Source of the DNA: Flavihumibacter stibioxidans
GTDB taxonomy: Bacteria > Bacteroidota > Bacteroidia > Chitinophagales > Chitinophagaceae
DNA length: 64,000 nt
Assembly: GCF_014332695.1 (NCBI RefSeq)
Contig: NZ_MBUA01000001.1
Location: 1,364,001 to 1,428,000, forward strand
Reading direction: 5' to 3'
Position numbers and translations under genes: made by a program. Under the pieces are notes generated by a model, which saw only the letters and a list, made by a program, of their open reading frames with translations, did no database searches and was not told the DNA's origin. Below, piece by piece: positions 40,462-48,621 of the stretch. Every line of letters begins with the position of its first letter. The stretch's first letter is position 1.

Positions 40462-42015
40462 CTATTTCCTGCAGGGTATGACAACAGTAACCGTTGTACC
40501 CATATTCAGCTCACTTTCAAAATGAATTGTCCCGTTCAGCAGGCCGATATAGCGTTTAACAATATGTAACCCCAAACCGGTTCCCTGTATATTAAAGGCA
40601 TTCTTCGCCCTGAAAAAGCTTTCAAAAAGATATTCCTGGTCTTCTTTAGCGATACCGATTCCTTCATCTTGAACCACTATCCGCAGCTCTCCGTCAGCCG
40701 TTACAACCGTTACCCTCACCGGCTTCCCTGTTTCCGAAAACTTGATGGCATTACTGAACAGGTTGATCAGGGTGTGTTTGATCAGCCTCTTGTCTGTTGT
40801 GCACATTGCCGACCCTTCGTAACGGGTAATAAATTCCTGCCTGTCCTTCAGCATTGGCTTCATTTCTTCTTCCACTTCCTGCACCAGCTCATGGATATCA
40901 ATATTGGTAATCTGGGTCTCCACCTTGCCCTCCTCCAGTTTGCCGAAAGAAAGAAAATCCTCGAGCAGGTCATTCAGATGTTTTACAGCATCCTTTACCC
41001 TTCGGATATGTTTTTCACGTTGAGGCTGTTCATCTGTTTTCTGGTACCGCCCGATCAGGGTGGCAGAGGACAGTATGGTACTCAGTGGTGTTCTGAATTC
41101 ATGGGAAGCCATCGATACAAACCTCGACTTGATTTCGCTCAATTCCTTTTCCTTACTCAGTGCATCTTCCAGTTCATGCTGGGATCGCTCCAGTTCCTGA
41201 AGGGCTTCTTTCAGGATAAGGGTCCTTTCCTCCACTTTTGTTTCAAGATCGGCGTTAAGCTTCCGTACATCGTTTGTCACCTTTTCCAGCTGCTCTTTCT
41301 GTTGCAACAGTTTCTGCTCGGCTTCTTTCCGCTGGGTAATATCGATGATAAAAGCGATGACATACTGACCTTTTTTATCACTGAAATAACTCAGGCTGAT
41401 TTCCACCGGAAATTCGGAATTGTCTTTTTTCCTGGCAAATAGGTCACGCCCCTGCCCCATCCGCCTGTTACCGGGTGCATGGTAAAACTCCTCCCTGTAT
41501 CTGTGGTGGTTCTCCAAATAACGATGAGGTATCAGCATTTCGATCTTTTGCCCAAGCAATTCAGCTTTTTCATAGCCAAATAACCTTTCCGCTTCCGGGT
41601 TAACCAGAATGATCTGGCCTTTCCCGTTGGTCAGAACAATTCCTTCGGTGGCATATTCAAACAGGGCCGTAACCTGCTGTTCCTCTTTTTCAAGGCTGCG
41701 GTAAAGCCTTTTCAGGTAAATCACCAGGACCATTGTCATAATGATCACCACCGCAGAAAAAAGGTGTTGCAACAACACCTGGGTGGTTGTAAGGCTCGAA
41801 TTGGGGTATGATATGGAGATCACCGTCAAAGCAAGGCCCGTAAATCCGAAGATCCTGGTATGAAGGTCATCCTTCAGGAAAATGGTCAGCAGGATGGCAA
41901 TGATATAGCCCCCGTCAAAAAAACTATAATCAGGTTGCTGGTATTGCATTACAGCCGTTGCCAGGATAACGGCGAAACTGAAAAGAATTATCGGTAAAGG
42001 GTTCTCCTTGAACAT
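40462..42015 (-). CDS. Membrane PAS-domain sensor histidine kinase
   Basis: 517 residues. About four membrane helices (10-100), a PAS domain (about 113-228; TALFEYATEGIVLTNGKGQIILVNPEAERLFGY), a coiled coil (230-295), the phospho-acceptor His305 in SHEFRTPLSTIL, and a complete HATPase (NLFSNAIKFSE, DEGIGIAKEDQEYLF, GTGLGLHIVKRY). The PAS segment NHHRYREEFYHAPGNRRMGQGR (His170/171 inside) resembles the heme-ligand region of FixL, so oxygen sensing is possible but unproven. With the receiver-Crp protein on the other side of the cco genes, it could form a FixL-FixJ/K-like pair. A TAACTTTC box is 4 nt before the ATG. Confidence 0.9.
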   Translation of the reverse strand: MFKENPLPIILFSFAVILATAVMQYQQPDYSFFDGGYIIAILLTIFLKDDLHTRIFGFTGLALTVISISYPNSSLTTTQVLLQHLFSAVVIIMTMVLVIYLKRLYRSLEKEEQQVTALFEYATEGIVLTNGKGQIILVNPEAERLFGYEKAELLGQKIEMLIPHRYLENHHRYREEFYHAPGNRRMGQGRDLFARKKDNSEFPVEISLSYFSDKKGQYVIAFIIDITQRKEAEQKLLQQKEQLEKVTNDVRKLNADLETKVEERTLILKEALQELERSQHELEDALSKEKELSEIKSRFVSMASHEFRTPLSTILSSATLIGRYQKTDEQPQREKHIRRVKDAVKHLNDLLEDFLSFGKLEEGKVETQITNIDIHELVQEVEEEMKPMLKDRQEFITRYEGSAMCTTDKRLIKHTLINLFSNAIKFSETGKPVRVTVVTADGELRIVVQDEGIGIAKEDQEYLFESFFRAKNAFNIQGTGLGLHIVKRYIGLLNGTIHFESELNMGTTVTVVIPCRK

Positions 42016-42323
42016 GGCTGAAAGTTAGGGTAGTTCCGTTAATTTTTAAAAATGGCGGACCTGGATAAGGAAATGATGCAAAATAATCTGAAAACTACGG
42101 GACATCATTCGTGCTTTTACGAATATTCCTGGCAATTATGGCCTATATGGGTATAAATACAGGAAAAATGCTTCCATTCATCGAAAAAACCACACGACTA
42201 CTTGTATTTTCCGAAATCGCAAGTAATCTTTGTTCTATCAATTTAATGATCCACTATCCTTAGAAAGCCAGCGCATCTGATACAATACCTATGAGGAATT
42301 AATTAATTCCTATACCCCTTTTT
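42016..42323. other. 308-bp gap with a palindrome and weak promoter signals
   Basis: Between the divergent kinase and T9SS-type genes. On the plus strand a TAATCTTTG (42224-42232, one base longer than consensus) could be a -7 box, and a perfect 18-bp palindrome lies at 42294-42311. On the minus strand the kinase box is at 42020-42027. No gene recognised. Confidence 0.45.
42294..42311. promoter_or_regulatory. 18-bp perfect palindrome before the T9SS-type gene
   Basis: AGGAATTAATTAATTCCT is fully self-complementary and ends 12 nt before the ATG at 42324. It could be an operator or form a small hairpin in the leader. Confidence 0.4.
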
Positions 42324-43601
42324 ATGAAAACGATTATTTCTTTATTGCTGGTTCTTGTTATTTCTGTTTTCTCTGCCACTTCAATTTCCGCCCAGGAAAT
42401 CAGTTTCACCAACTATAAATTGATCAGCGGTTCAGCCGGTCAGAAAGGCGCCATCTACCACTTTGCTTCTGTTACCAAAAATGCTTTTGGAAATGCTGAG
42501 GCAGATTGCATTGTCAAAATCGAAAACATTACCCCTGGGGTTGTATTAAAACAACTCAATCATAACTCCTCCACCAATCTTTCCACTTTCCAGCCTGAAG
42601 TGGAATACCAGTCCATCAATGGCCCTTCCTGGATTGAGTTTTCCTTCAACTTTGTTCCACATAATAATACAGATGGGGCTGCAGCATTTAACCTGCCGGA
42701 AATCACCACCTCCGTATCGGGACTAAACAATTATGGTAAGGCGCACGAGTTCGCAGAGTGTAATCTTGGTCGCAACAGCCAGGTGGTGTATGAAACTGAA
42801 ATCACCCAGCTAATGGTATCCGCCACAGCCAATGGTTACCTTGCCGAAAATAAATGGGGTAAGGAATTCAATAATCAAAGCAAGAGCAGGAATACAGAAA
42901 AGCTCAGCCTGGTAAACAGGAATATTTCAACCATCCGGGTGAAGATTGGTGTCAACAGGGGCAACAATGAATGGGCCGGTAACAGTCGTTACACCATCGA
43001 ACTGAAAAACAGCAGCCCTGATTTTACGAAAGTGTATATGCCCCGGATCGTCGGATTCCAGGCAAGGATGCAACTGGACATGATTGAGTTAGCCTGGTCA
43101 TGTCCCCGTGTGGAAAATATCCGGGACATTACAGTAGAACGCAGCCTGGATGGAGAGATCTTCCGGGAGGCAGGCCGCTTCAAAAAATCCGACATGGGCA
43201 GCAACGGGCTTTTCCATTTTACCGACGAAGCAAAAAATGCAACGACGATGGGCGCAGTATTTTATCGCCTCCGTACCAGGAATATGGAAGGTGAATTTGA
43301 ATACTCATCCGTGAAGATGGTGGCATTAAATAAAAAAGATGATTTTGTAAAAACAGAGATCAGTATTGATCCCGCCACCGGTGCCACCATTTTGATGACA
43401 CCACTCGGCTGGCAGCAAAAACAAATCTTTGTGGAGATATACAATGATAAGGGTGAGCTGGTAAAGAAAATAGCAGACCAGCCCGAAGGCGTACAAATGG
43501 ACCTCGGCATGAGTGACCTGGCTGCGGGCGCATACGTGGTTCGGATTACCTGCGGCAGGCAATATTCCACACAATACCTGATTCATTCAGAAAGCCTTTA
43601 A
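42324..43601 (+). CDS. Exported protein with a type IX secretion-like C-terminal domain
   Basis: 425 residues. Signal peptide MKTIISLLLVLVISVFSATSISAQ. Residues about 25-230 form an unknown beta-rich domain; about 235-330 look like a fibronectin-type strand set (MQLDMIELAWSCPRVENIRDITVERSLDGEIFREAGRF). The last 80 residues (VEIYNDKGELVKKIADQPEGVQMDLGMSDLAAGAYVVRITCG) match a type A sorting domain, so it is probably carried to the surface by the type IX system. Single gene. Function unknown. Confidence 0.75.
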   Translation: MKTIISLLLVLVISVFSATSISAQEISFTNYKLISGSAGQKGAIYHFASVTKNAFGNAEADCIVKIENITPGVVLKQLNHNSSTNLSTFQPEVEYQSINGPSWIEFSFNFVPHNNTDGAAAFNLPEITTSVSGLNNYGKAHEFAECNLGRNSQVVYETEITQLMVSATANGYLAENKWGKEFNNQSKSRNTEKLSLVNRNISTIRVKIGVNRGNNEWAGNSRYTIELKNSSPDFTKVYMPRIVGFQARMQLDMIELAWSCPRVENIRDITVERSLDGEIFREAGRFKKSDMGSNGLFHFTDEAKNATTMGAVFYRLRTRNMEGEFEYSSVKMVALNKKDDFVKTEISIDPATGATILMTPLGWQQKQIFVEIYNDKGELVKKIADQPEGVQMDLGMSDLAAGAYVVRITCGRQYSTQYLIHSESL

Positions 43602-43633
43602 CAAAGAAAGGGGGCGGGCAAATCCTACACTGC

Positions 43634-43677
43634 TAATTGCCAAACTAGCACTAATTTTAAACACTACCTGGCAATTA
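43634..43677. promoter_or_regulatory. 9-bp inverted repeat upstream of the HlyD-ABC operon
   Basis: TAATTGCCA (43634-43642) and TGGCAATTA (43669-43677) are perfect inverted copies separated by 26 nt, ending 14 nt before the first ATG of the operon. Candidate operator. Confidence 0.4.
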
Positions 43678-43691
43678 TAAGTAGTCAGCCC

Positions 43692-44786
43692 ATGTCAATT
43701 ACAAGAATAACATTCCTGTGCATATTTCCGTTGCTGGCAGGCCTTCATTCCTGCCGGGAAAAAACGGAAAAAATTAATCCCGCCATCGAATCTATTACCG
43801 AATCAGTATATGCTTCGGGAACAGTAAAAAGTAAGGGCCAATACCTGTTGTATTCAACAGTGAACGGAATCATTAAGGAAGTGATGGCTAAGGAGGGCGA
43901 CACGGTTAAGAAAGGTGCGCCACTGCTGCGCATCCTGAACGAAACAGCCAGGCTCAATACAGAGAATGCGAGAATCGCCGCAGAGTATGCGGACCTGCGT
44001 AATAATACCGGCAGGTTGAAGGAATTAAGGGCTTCCATAGACCTGGCACAAAACAAGTTGAACAATGACTCAGTTTTATACCATCGGCAAAAGAACCTTT
44101 GGTCGCAGGGAATCGGCACCAGGAATGACCTGGAACAAAGAGAGCTGTCCTTGCAAAATTCAAGGGCCAACCATGAGATGGCCGTATTGAGGTATAACGA
44201 ACTGAGAAGGCAACTGGATTTTGCTTCCCGCCAGTCAAAGAAAAGCCTGCAGATCAGCGCGAGCCAGCAGGATGATTTTATCATCCGGAGTGAATCGGAT
44301 GGAAGAGTTTACCGCATCCTGAAAGAAAAAGGTGAATCAGTGGACCTCCAAAACCCGGTTGCCGTAATCGGAGATGCCAATACCTTTATAATCGAACTGG
44401 AAGTTGATGAATATGATATTGCCAGGATCAAAACCGGCCAGCAGGTATTGCTAACCCTCGACAGTTACAGGGGACAGGTTTTTGAAGCCGTGGTAGAGAA
44501 GATCAATCCGCTGATGGATGATAGGTCACGAACCTTTATTGTGGAAGCCATTTTCACCAGGAAACCGGAATTGCTGTTTCCAAACCTGTCACTGGAAGCA
44601 AATATCATCATCAGTAAAAAAGACAGCGCCATCACCATCCCCCGCAACTACCTCGTGGAAGATAGTTTTGTCCTGATGGAAAACAAGGAAAGGAAAAAAG
44701 TGGTAACCGGGTTAAAGGATTACCATAAGGTTGAGATCACCAGCGGCCTGAAACCCACTGACAAAATATTGATGCCAGGGAAATGA
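43692..44786 (+). CDS. HlyD/MFP-type efflux adaptor, lipoprotein
   Basis: 364 residues. Lipoprotein signal ending LAGLHSC (about Cys21). The membrane-fusion protein layout is complete: biotinyl-lipoyl half (YSTVNGIIKEVMAKEGDTVKKGAPLLRI), a helical hairpin (about 85-195), the second lipoyl half (DFIIRSESDGRVYRILKEKGESVD) and a beta-barrel (FIIELEVDEYDIARIKTGQQVLLTL). It joins the FtsX-type permease to an outer-membrane partner. First gene of the eight-gene operon; its stop overlaps the permease start by 4 bp. Confidence 0.9.
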   Translation: MSITRITFLCIFPLLAGLHSCREKTEKINPAIESITESVYASGTVKSKGQYLLYSTVNGIIKEVMAKEGDTVKKGAPLLRILNETARLNTENARIAAEYADLRNNTGRLKELRASIDLAQNKLNNDSVLYHRQKNLWSQGIGTRNDLEQRELSLQNSRANHEMAVLRYNELRRQLDFASRQSKKSLQISASQQDDFIIRSESDGRVYRILKEKGESVDLQNPVAVIGDANTFIIELEVDEYDIARIKTGQQVLLTLDSYRGQVFEAVVEKINPLMDDRSRTFIVEAIFTRKPELLFPNLSLEANIIISKKDSAITIPRNYLVEDSFVLMENKERKKVVTGLKDYHKVEITSGLKPTDKILMPGK

Positions 44787-46042
44787 GTGTAAAACTTAAC
44801 ATAAGTATTGCCAGAGCTTTACTGCTTGCCAGATGGAAGCAAACGATGGTGGCAGCAGTGGGCGTCACCTTTAGCATTACCATGTTCATTGCCCTGCTGG
44901 GTTTTATGACCGGACTAAACATTCTGCTGGACAGTTTGCTGATGAACCGCACCCCCCATGTACGGTTATACAGGGAAGTGAGGGCCAATCCCAACCAGCC
45001 GGTAAATCTTTCCTCTCAATACAACCGGCATTACAATTTTATCAGTTCGGTAAAATCGGGTAACAGCCGCGAACAGATTTACAACAGTGCCACCATCATG
45101 CAGAACATACGCCGTGATGACCGCGTACTGGGCCTGGCGCCCAAGATCACTTCACAGGTATTTTTCAATGAGGGAAATATTGATATCACCGGTGTTGTAT
45201 ATGGTATTGATGTGGAAGCGGAGATCAGGTTGTTTTATTTCAATGATTATGTAATAACTGGAAATACTTCAGACCTGAAAAATGTTGCCAATACCATTAT
45301 ACTGGGAAAGGGACTGGCAGAAAAATTACTTGCAGACATCGGGGACATTGTCCAGGTTACGAATGCACAGGGCGAAAGGTTCCGGCTGAAAGTAGCCGGC
45401 TATTACCAGTCCGGGGTGCAGAGTCTTGACAAAACCCAAAGTTTTGCATCAATTCAGACCGTTCAGAAAATACTTGGCAAGCCCAATAATTATATCACAG
45501 ATATCCTGGTTAAATTAAAGGATGTGAACCAGGCCGCGGCAATAGCGGGTGAGTATGCGAATAATTATGAAACAGATGCAGAAGACTTCAAGACTGCCAA
45601 TGCCCAGTTTGAAACCGGCAGCAGTGCAAGAAGCGTCATTTCCTATGCTGTTGGTATTACTCTCCTGATCGTAGCAGGTTTTGGCATTTACAATATCCTG
45701 AATATGATGATCTATGACAAAATGGATTCCATTGCCATCCTTAAGGCAACCGGGTTCTCCGGAAAGGACGTTAAACTGATTTTCATGGTCATAGCGCTGG
45801 GCATCGGATTGTTTGGCGGAGCCTTAGGCTTATTGTTTGGATTCCTGGTATCATTGCTGCTGGACCAGGTACCATTCCATTCTTCGGCTGCCCCGGCTGT
45901 TAACACTTATCCCATTAATTATAACCCGGTATTCTATTTTATTGGTGCAGTTTTTTCTTTAGTCACCACTTATTTTGCGGGATTCTTTCCCGCAAGGAAG
46001 GCAAGTAAAGTGGACCCGGTTATCATCATCAGAGGAAAATGA
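44783..46042 (+). CDS. FtsX/MacB-type ABC transporter permease
   Basis: 419 residues. N-terminal helix (QTMVAAVGVTFSITMFIALLGFMTGL), a large periplasmic domain of about 230 residues (MacB_PCD type) and three C-terminal helices (ISYAVGITLLIVAGFGIYNILNMMIYDKMDSIAILKATG; LIFMVIALGIGLFGGALGLLFGF; FYFIGAVFSLVTTYFAGFFPARKASKVDPVIIIRGK). The last motif is typical of FtsX/LolC/MacB proteins. Works with the ATPase 1 bp downstream and the HlyD lipoprotein as a mechanotransmission-type pump. Substrate unknown. Confidence 0.9.
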   Translation: MSVKLNISIARALLLARWKQTMVAAVGVTFSITMFIALLGFMTGLNILLDSLLMNRTPHVRLYREVRANPNQPVNLSSQYNRHYNFISSVKSGNSREQIYNSATIMQNIRRDDRVLGLAPKITSQVFFNEGNIDITGVVYGIDVEAEIRLFYFNDYVITGNTSDLKNVANTIILGKGLAEKLLADIGDIVQVTNAQGERFRLKVAGYYQSGVQSLDKTQSFASIQTVQKILGKPNNYITDILVKLKDVNQAAAIAGEYANNYETDAEDFKTANAQFETGSSARSVISYAVGITLLIVAGFGIYNILNMMIYDKMDSIAILKATGFSGKDVKLIFMVIALGIGLFGGALGLLFGFLVSLLLDQVPFHSSAAPAVNTYPINYNPVFYFIGAVFSLVTTYFAGFFPARKASKVDPVIIIRGK

Positions 46043-46043
46043 T

Positions 46044-46724
46044 ATGAGTCTGCCCATACTTGAAGCAAAACAAATCTGTAAACAGTTCAAAGACCCGGTA
46101 GCGATCAATGTGCTGAATGATATCAGCTTTTCCGTCAACAAAGGTGAATTCGTTTCAGTGATTGGGAAATCAGGCTGCGGCAAATCAACCCTGCTATATA
46201 TCCTGTCAACTATGGACACCGATTACCAGGGAGAACTTCTGATTGATGGAGAAAGAATGACTGGCAGAAAGGATCATGAACTCGCCAGCGTGAGAAATGA
46301 AAAAATTGGATTTGTATTTCAGTTCCATTACCTGCTGAATGAGTTCAGTGTTTTACAGAACATAATATTGCCAGGGCAGAAACTCAATAAAAAATCATTA
46401 GGGGAACTGGAAAACCGCGCGATGGAGTTAATGAAAATACTTGGCATACAGAAACTCTCCAATAAAAAGCCTAACCAGTTATCCGGGGGAGAAAAACAGC
46501 GGGTGGCCATCGCAAGGGCCCTGATCAATGAGCCGCACATTATTATGGGGGACGAGCCCACCGGAAATCTCGACAAAAAAAACAGTGAAATCGTTTTTGA
46601 TATCTTCAACCAGTTATCAGCGGAGTTGGGGCAAAGCCTGTTGATAGTAACCCATGACCCCGAATTTGCCGCCAGGACCAGCCGGATCATCGAAATGGAG
46701 GATGGCCGGATCATAAGGCAATAA
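46044..46724 (+). CDS. ABC transporter ATPase (LolD/MacB type)
   Basis: 226 residues from ATG 46044; an in-frame start at 45975 would overlap the permease by 68 bp and is rejected. Walker A (GKSGCGKST), Q-loop (FVFQFHYLLNEFSVLQN), signature LSGGEKQR and Walker B (IIMGDEPTGNLD) are intact. It is the only intact ABC ATPase in the operon, so it could in principle also power the decayed exporter encoded downstream. A 61-bp gap separates it from the next gene. Confidence 0.94.
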   Translation: MSLPILEAKQICKQFKDPVAINVLNDISFSVNKGEFVSVIGKSGCGKSTLLYILSTMDTDYQGELLIDGERMTGRKDHELASVRNEKIGFVFQFHYLLNEFSVLQNIILPGQKLNKKSLGELENRAMELMKILGIQKLSNKKPNQLSGGEKQRVAIARALINEPHIIMGDEPTGNLDKKNSEIVFDIFNQLSAELGQSLLIVTHDPEFAARTSRIIEMEDGRIIRQ

Positions 46725-46785
46725 TTTTTTTTGCATCAGTGGTTACACTTTGTTTCCTGTTGGCAAGTATTACGAAAAGCCACTT

Positions 46786-47568
46786 ATGGGAAACCGGTAC
46801 AAATTGTTTTCAGTTTTTATTCTCCTTCTGATATCGCATGCAGGATTTTCCCAGGGAATCACCTGGAGAAACTGGCTGTCGGCCAATGCATCCTATTCAC
46901 TAACCAGGGACTGGAGCCTGTCGGCAGGACATCTCCGATCCTATGAAATCAGCAATAACTACAAAAACAGTTTCAACCAGATCAGCATCAGAACCAGCTA
47001 TGATATAACCAAAAGAGTTGGCATCAGCGGGGGTGTACAATGGATGACAATACCTTCCTCCGCATCAGGAACCCGTACCCGCATATTTCTTAAAGGAGAC
47101 CATACCACCAGGATAGCAAAGAAACTAAACTGGAACAATTCGCTGCAGGTTGAAACCAATTCTGCCGCAGAAACCAGGTTCAGGCAGAGAATCATCCTGG
47201 GGACAAGGCTCAGTCCGCGAAAAAGGCTCGATTTCCTGAACCTTTCACCATCTGTATCCTACAGGCTGTTTTATAATATCGGCGGTGACACGATATCCTA
47301 TTATGATCAGGACGGTAAGCTTCTGGCCCGCCAGACTCCTGACGGGTTCCACCGGCATCGCATCCAGTTGAATGCCAACAGTAAGATCAGTGATCTCTTC
47401 AGGGTCAACCTGTATTTCATGATGCAGCGGGAATTCAATTTGCTCACAGGAGAAACCCGCAGGATGAATGTTCCCAACCTAACAAAGACCAGGACAGTCC
47501 GTCCCTTTGATAACTACAATGTAATAGGCCTGAGTCTGAATCTTGATATTGATGAACTGGTAAAATAA
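46786..47568 (+). CDS. DUF2490-like outer-membrane beta-barrel protein
   Basis: 260 residues from ATG 46786. Signal peptide MGNRYKLFSVFILLLISHAGFSQ. The mature part consists of alternating strands typical of a small outer-membrane barrel (WRNWLSANASYSLTRDWSLSAGHLRSYEISNNYKNSFNQ ... SISTR), ending in FDNYNVIGLSLNLDIDELVK. The pattern fits DUF2490. In this place it could be the outer-membrane element of the pump, but DUF2490 proteins are not known channels. Confidence 0.75.
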   Translation: MGNRYKLFSVFILLLISHAGFSQGITWRNWLSANASYSLTRDWSLSAGHLRSYEISNNYKNSFNQISIRTSYDITKRVGISGGVQWMTIPSSASGTRTRIFLKGDHTTRIAKKLNWNNSLQVETNSAAETRFRQRIILGTRLSPRKRLDFLNLSPSVSYRLFYNIGGDTISYYDQDGKLLARQTPDGFHRHRIQLNANSKISDLFRVNLYFMMQREFNLLTGETRRMNVPNLTKTRTVRPFDNYNVIGLSLNLDIDELVK

Positions 47569-47574
47569 TATTTT

Positions 47575-48621
47575 ATGGAAAAGAGGATCAAAAAAACCTT
47601 TGTTTGCAGGGATGTACACTACACTACAGCAGATGCATCCATTGCCATGCATTATCAACCCGAAGCTGGTGATGTAGCGCTTTTCGAAGTGCTGACCATT
47701 GGGAAACATAAACAGGTGCAGGGCGAAACCGGCCGGAATTGCCTGATACTTCCCGGCGATATTATCATGGCTGCATTTGGAACCAGATATGCCACCTCCC
47801 AGTTTGAAGGGTATATCCCTGATTCGCCACAGGATGAATACCACATCCTTGGTGCCGGCGGAACGGTAGGCATTGTACACAGCACACACAGCAAGTTCGA
47901 AAAAATGGGTCCTACCACCCTGCGCCTCATTGGTTTTGTAACAAAACCCAATGGCCAGATCGTGAATACCAAGGAAATGTACAGCAGCCAGATGACTACA
48001 TTTAATGGTTGCCGTAAGGGATCCGCTAAAATCATTTTATCCATTGGTTCCGCAATGGACAGCGGAAAAACCACCACGGCTGCCTACCTGGTAAGAGGCC
48101 TCCGGCTGGCAGGTAACAAAACAGCTTTCATCAAACTCACCGGAACCATATATACAAAGGACCGCGATATGGTTTATGATATGGGAGCCTTGATGGCCGT
48201 GGACTTTGGAGACCTGGGCTTTCCTTCCACCTATTATGCCACAGAACAGGAGTTACTTGATCTCCACGAAACCCTCGTTCAGAAAACCATGTCAGCAAAT
48301 CCGGATTATATCGTGATGGAAATTGCAGATGGCATATTACAACGGGAAACGGCCATGCTGCTCAAAAACCAGGCATTCATGCAATCAATAGATGAAGTGA
48401 TCTTTTCCTGCGGTGACAGCCTGAGTGCCTTGCATGGACTGCAGGTGCTTGCATCAATGCAGATATTTCCCTTTGCCATCTGTGGCACACTGACGGCCAG
48501 CCCGCTGCTGGTCAGGGAAGTCCAGGAACTGGTTGATTGCCCCGTATTAACCCTGCAGCAACTGCAGGATGGCTTACCTCTGCAACTTATGAACCGGCCG
48601 GCTTTACAATTCGCATCCTGA
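47575..48621 (+). CDS. P-loop NTPase-domain protein of unknown function
   Basis: 348 residues. Residues 1 to about 145 form an N-terminal domain without recognised motif (EAGDVALFEVLTIGKHKQVQ, GAGGTVGIVHS). Residues 150-345 are a P-loop domain: Walker A at 158-166 (GSAMDSGKTT), then FIKLTGTIYTKDRDMVYDMGALMAVDFGD, which recalls the switch region of BioD/MobB and DUF1611 proteins, and YIVMEIADGILQRET. The fold suggests an ATP- or GTP-using enzyme of the BioD/MobB/DUF1611 superfamily. Substrate unknown. Six bp after the DUF2490 gene; overlaps the next gene by 1 bp. Confidence 0.65.
   Translation: MEKRIKKTFVCRDVHYTTADASIAMHYQPEAGDVALFEVLTIGKHKQVQGETGRNCLILPGDIIMAAFGTRYATSQFEGYIPDSPQDEYHILGAGGTVGIVHSTHSKFEKMGPTTLRLIGFVTKPNGQIVNTKEMYSSQMTTFNGCRKGSAKIILSIGSAMDSGKTTTAAYLVRGLRLAGNKTAFIKLTGTIYTKDRDMVYDMGALMAVDFGDLGFPSTYYATEQELLDLHETLVQKTMSANPDYIVMEIADGILQRETAMLLKNQAFMQSIDEVIFSCGDSLSALHGLQVLASMQIFPFAICGTLTASPLLVREVQELVDCPVLTLQQLQDGLPLQLMNRPALQFAS

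Noticed and set aside
40669-41442. 257-codon frame antisense to the histidine kinase
   Set aside because: Composition is unlike a protein, and the kinase frame has complete HisKA and HATPase motifs.
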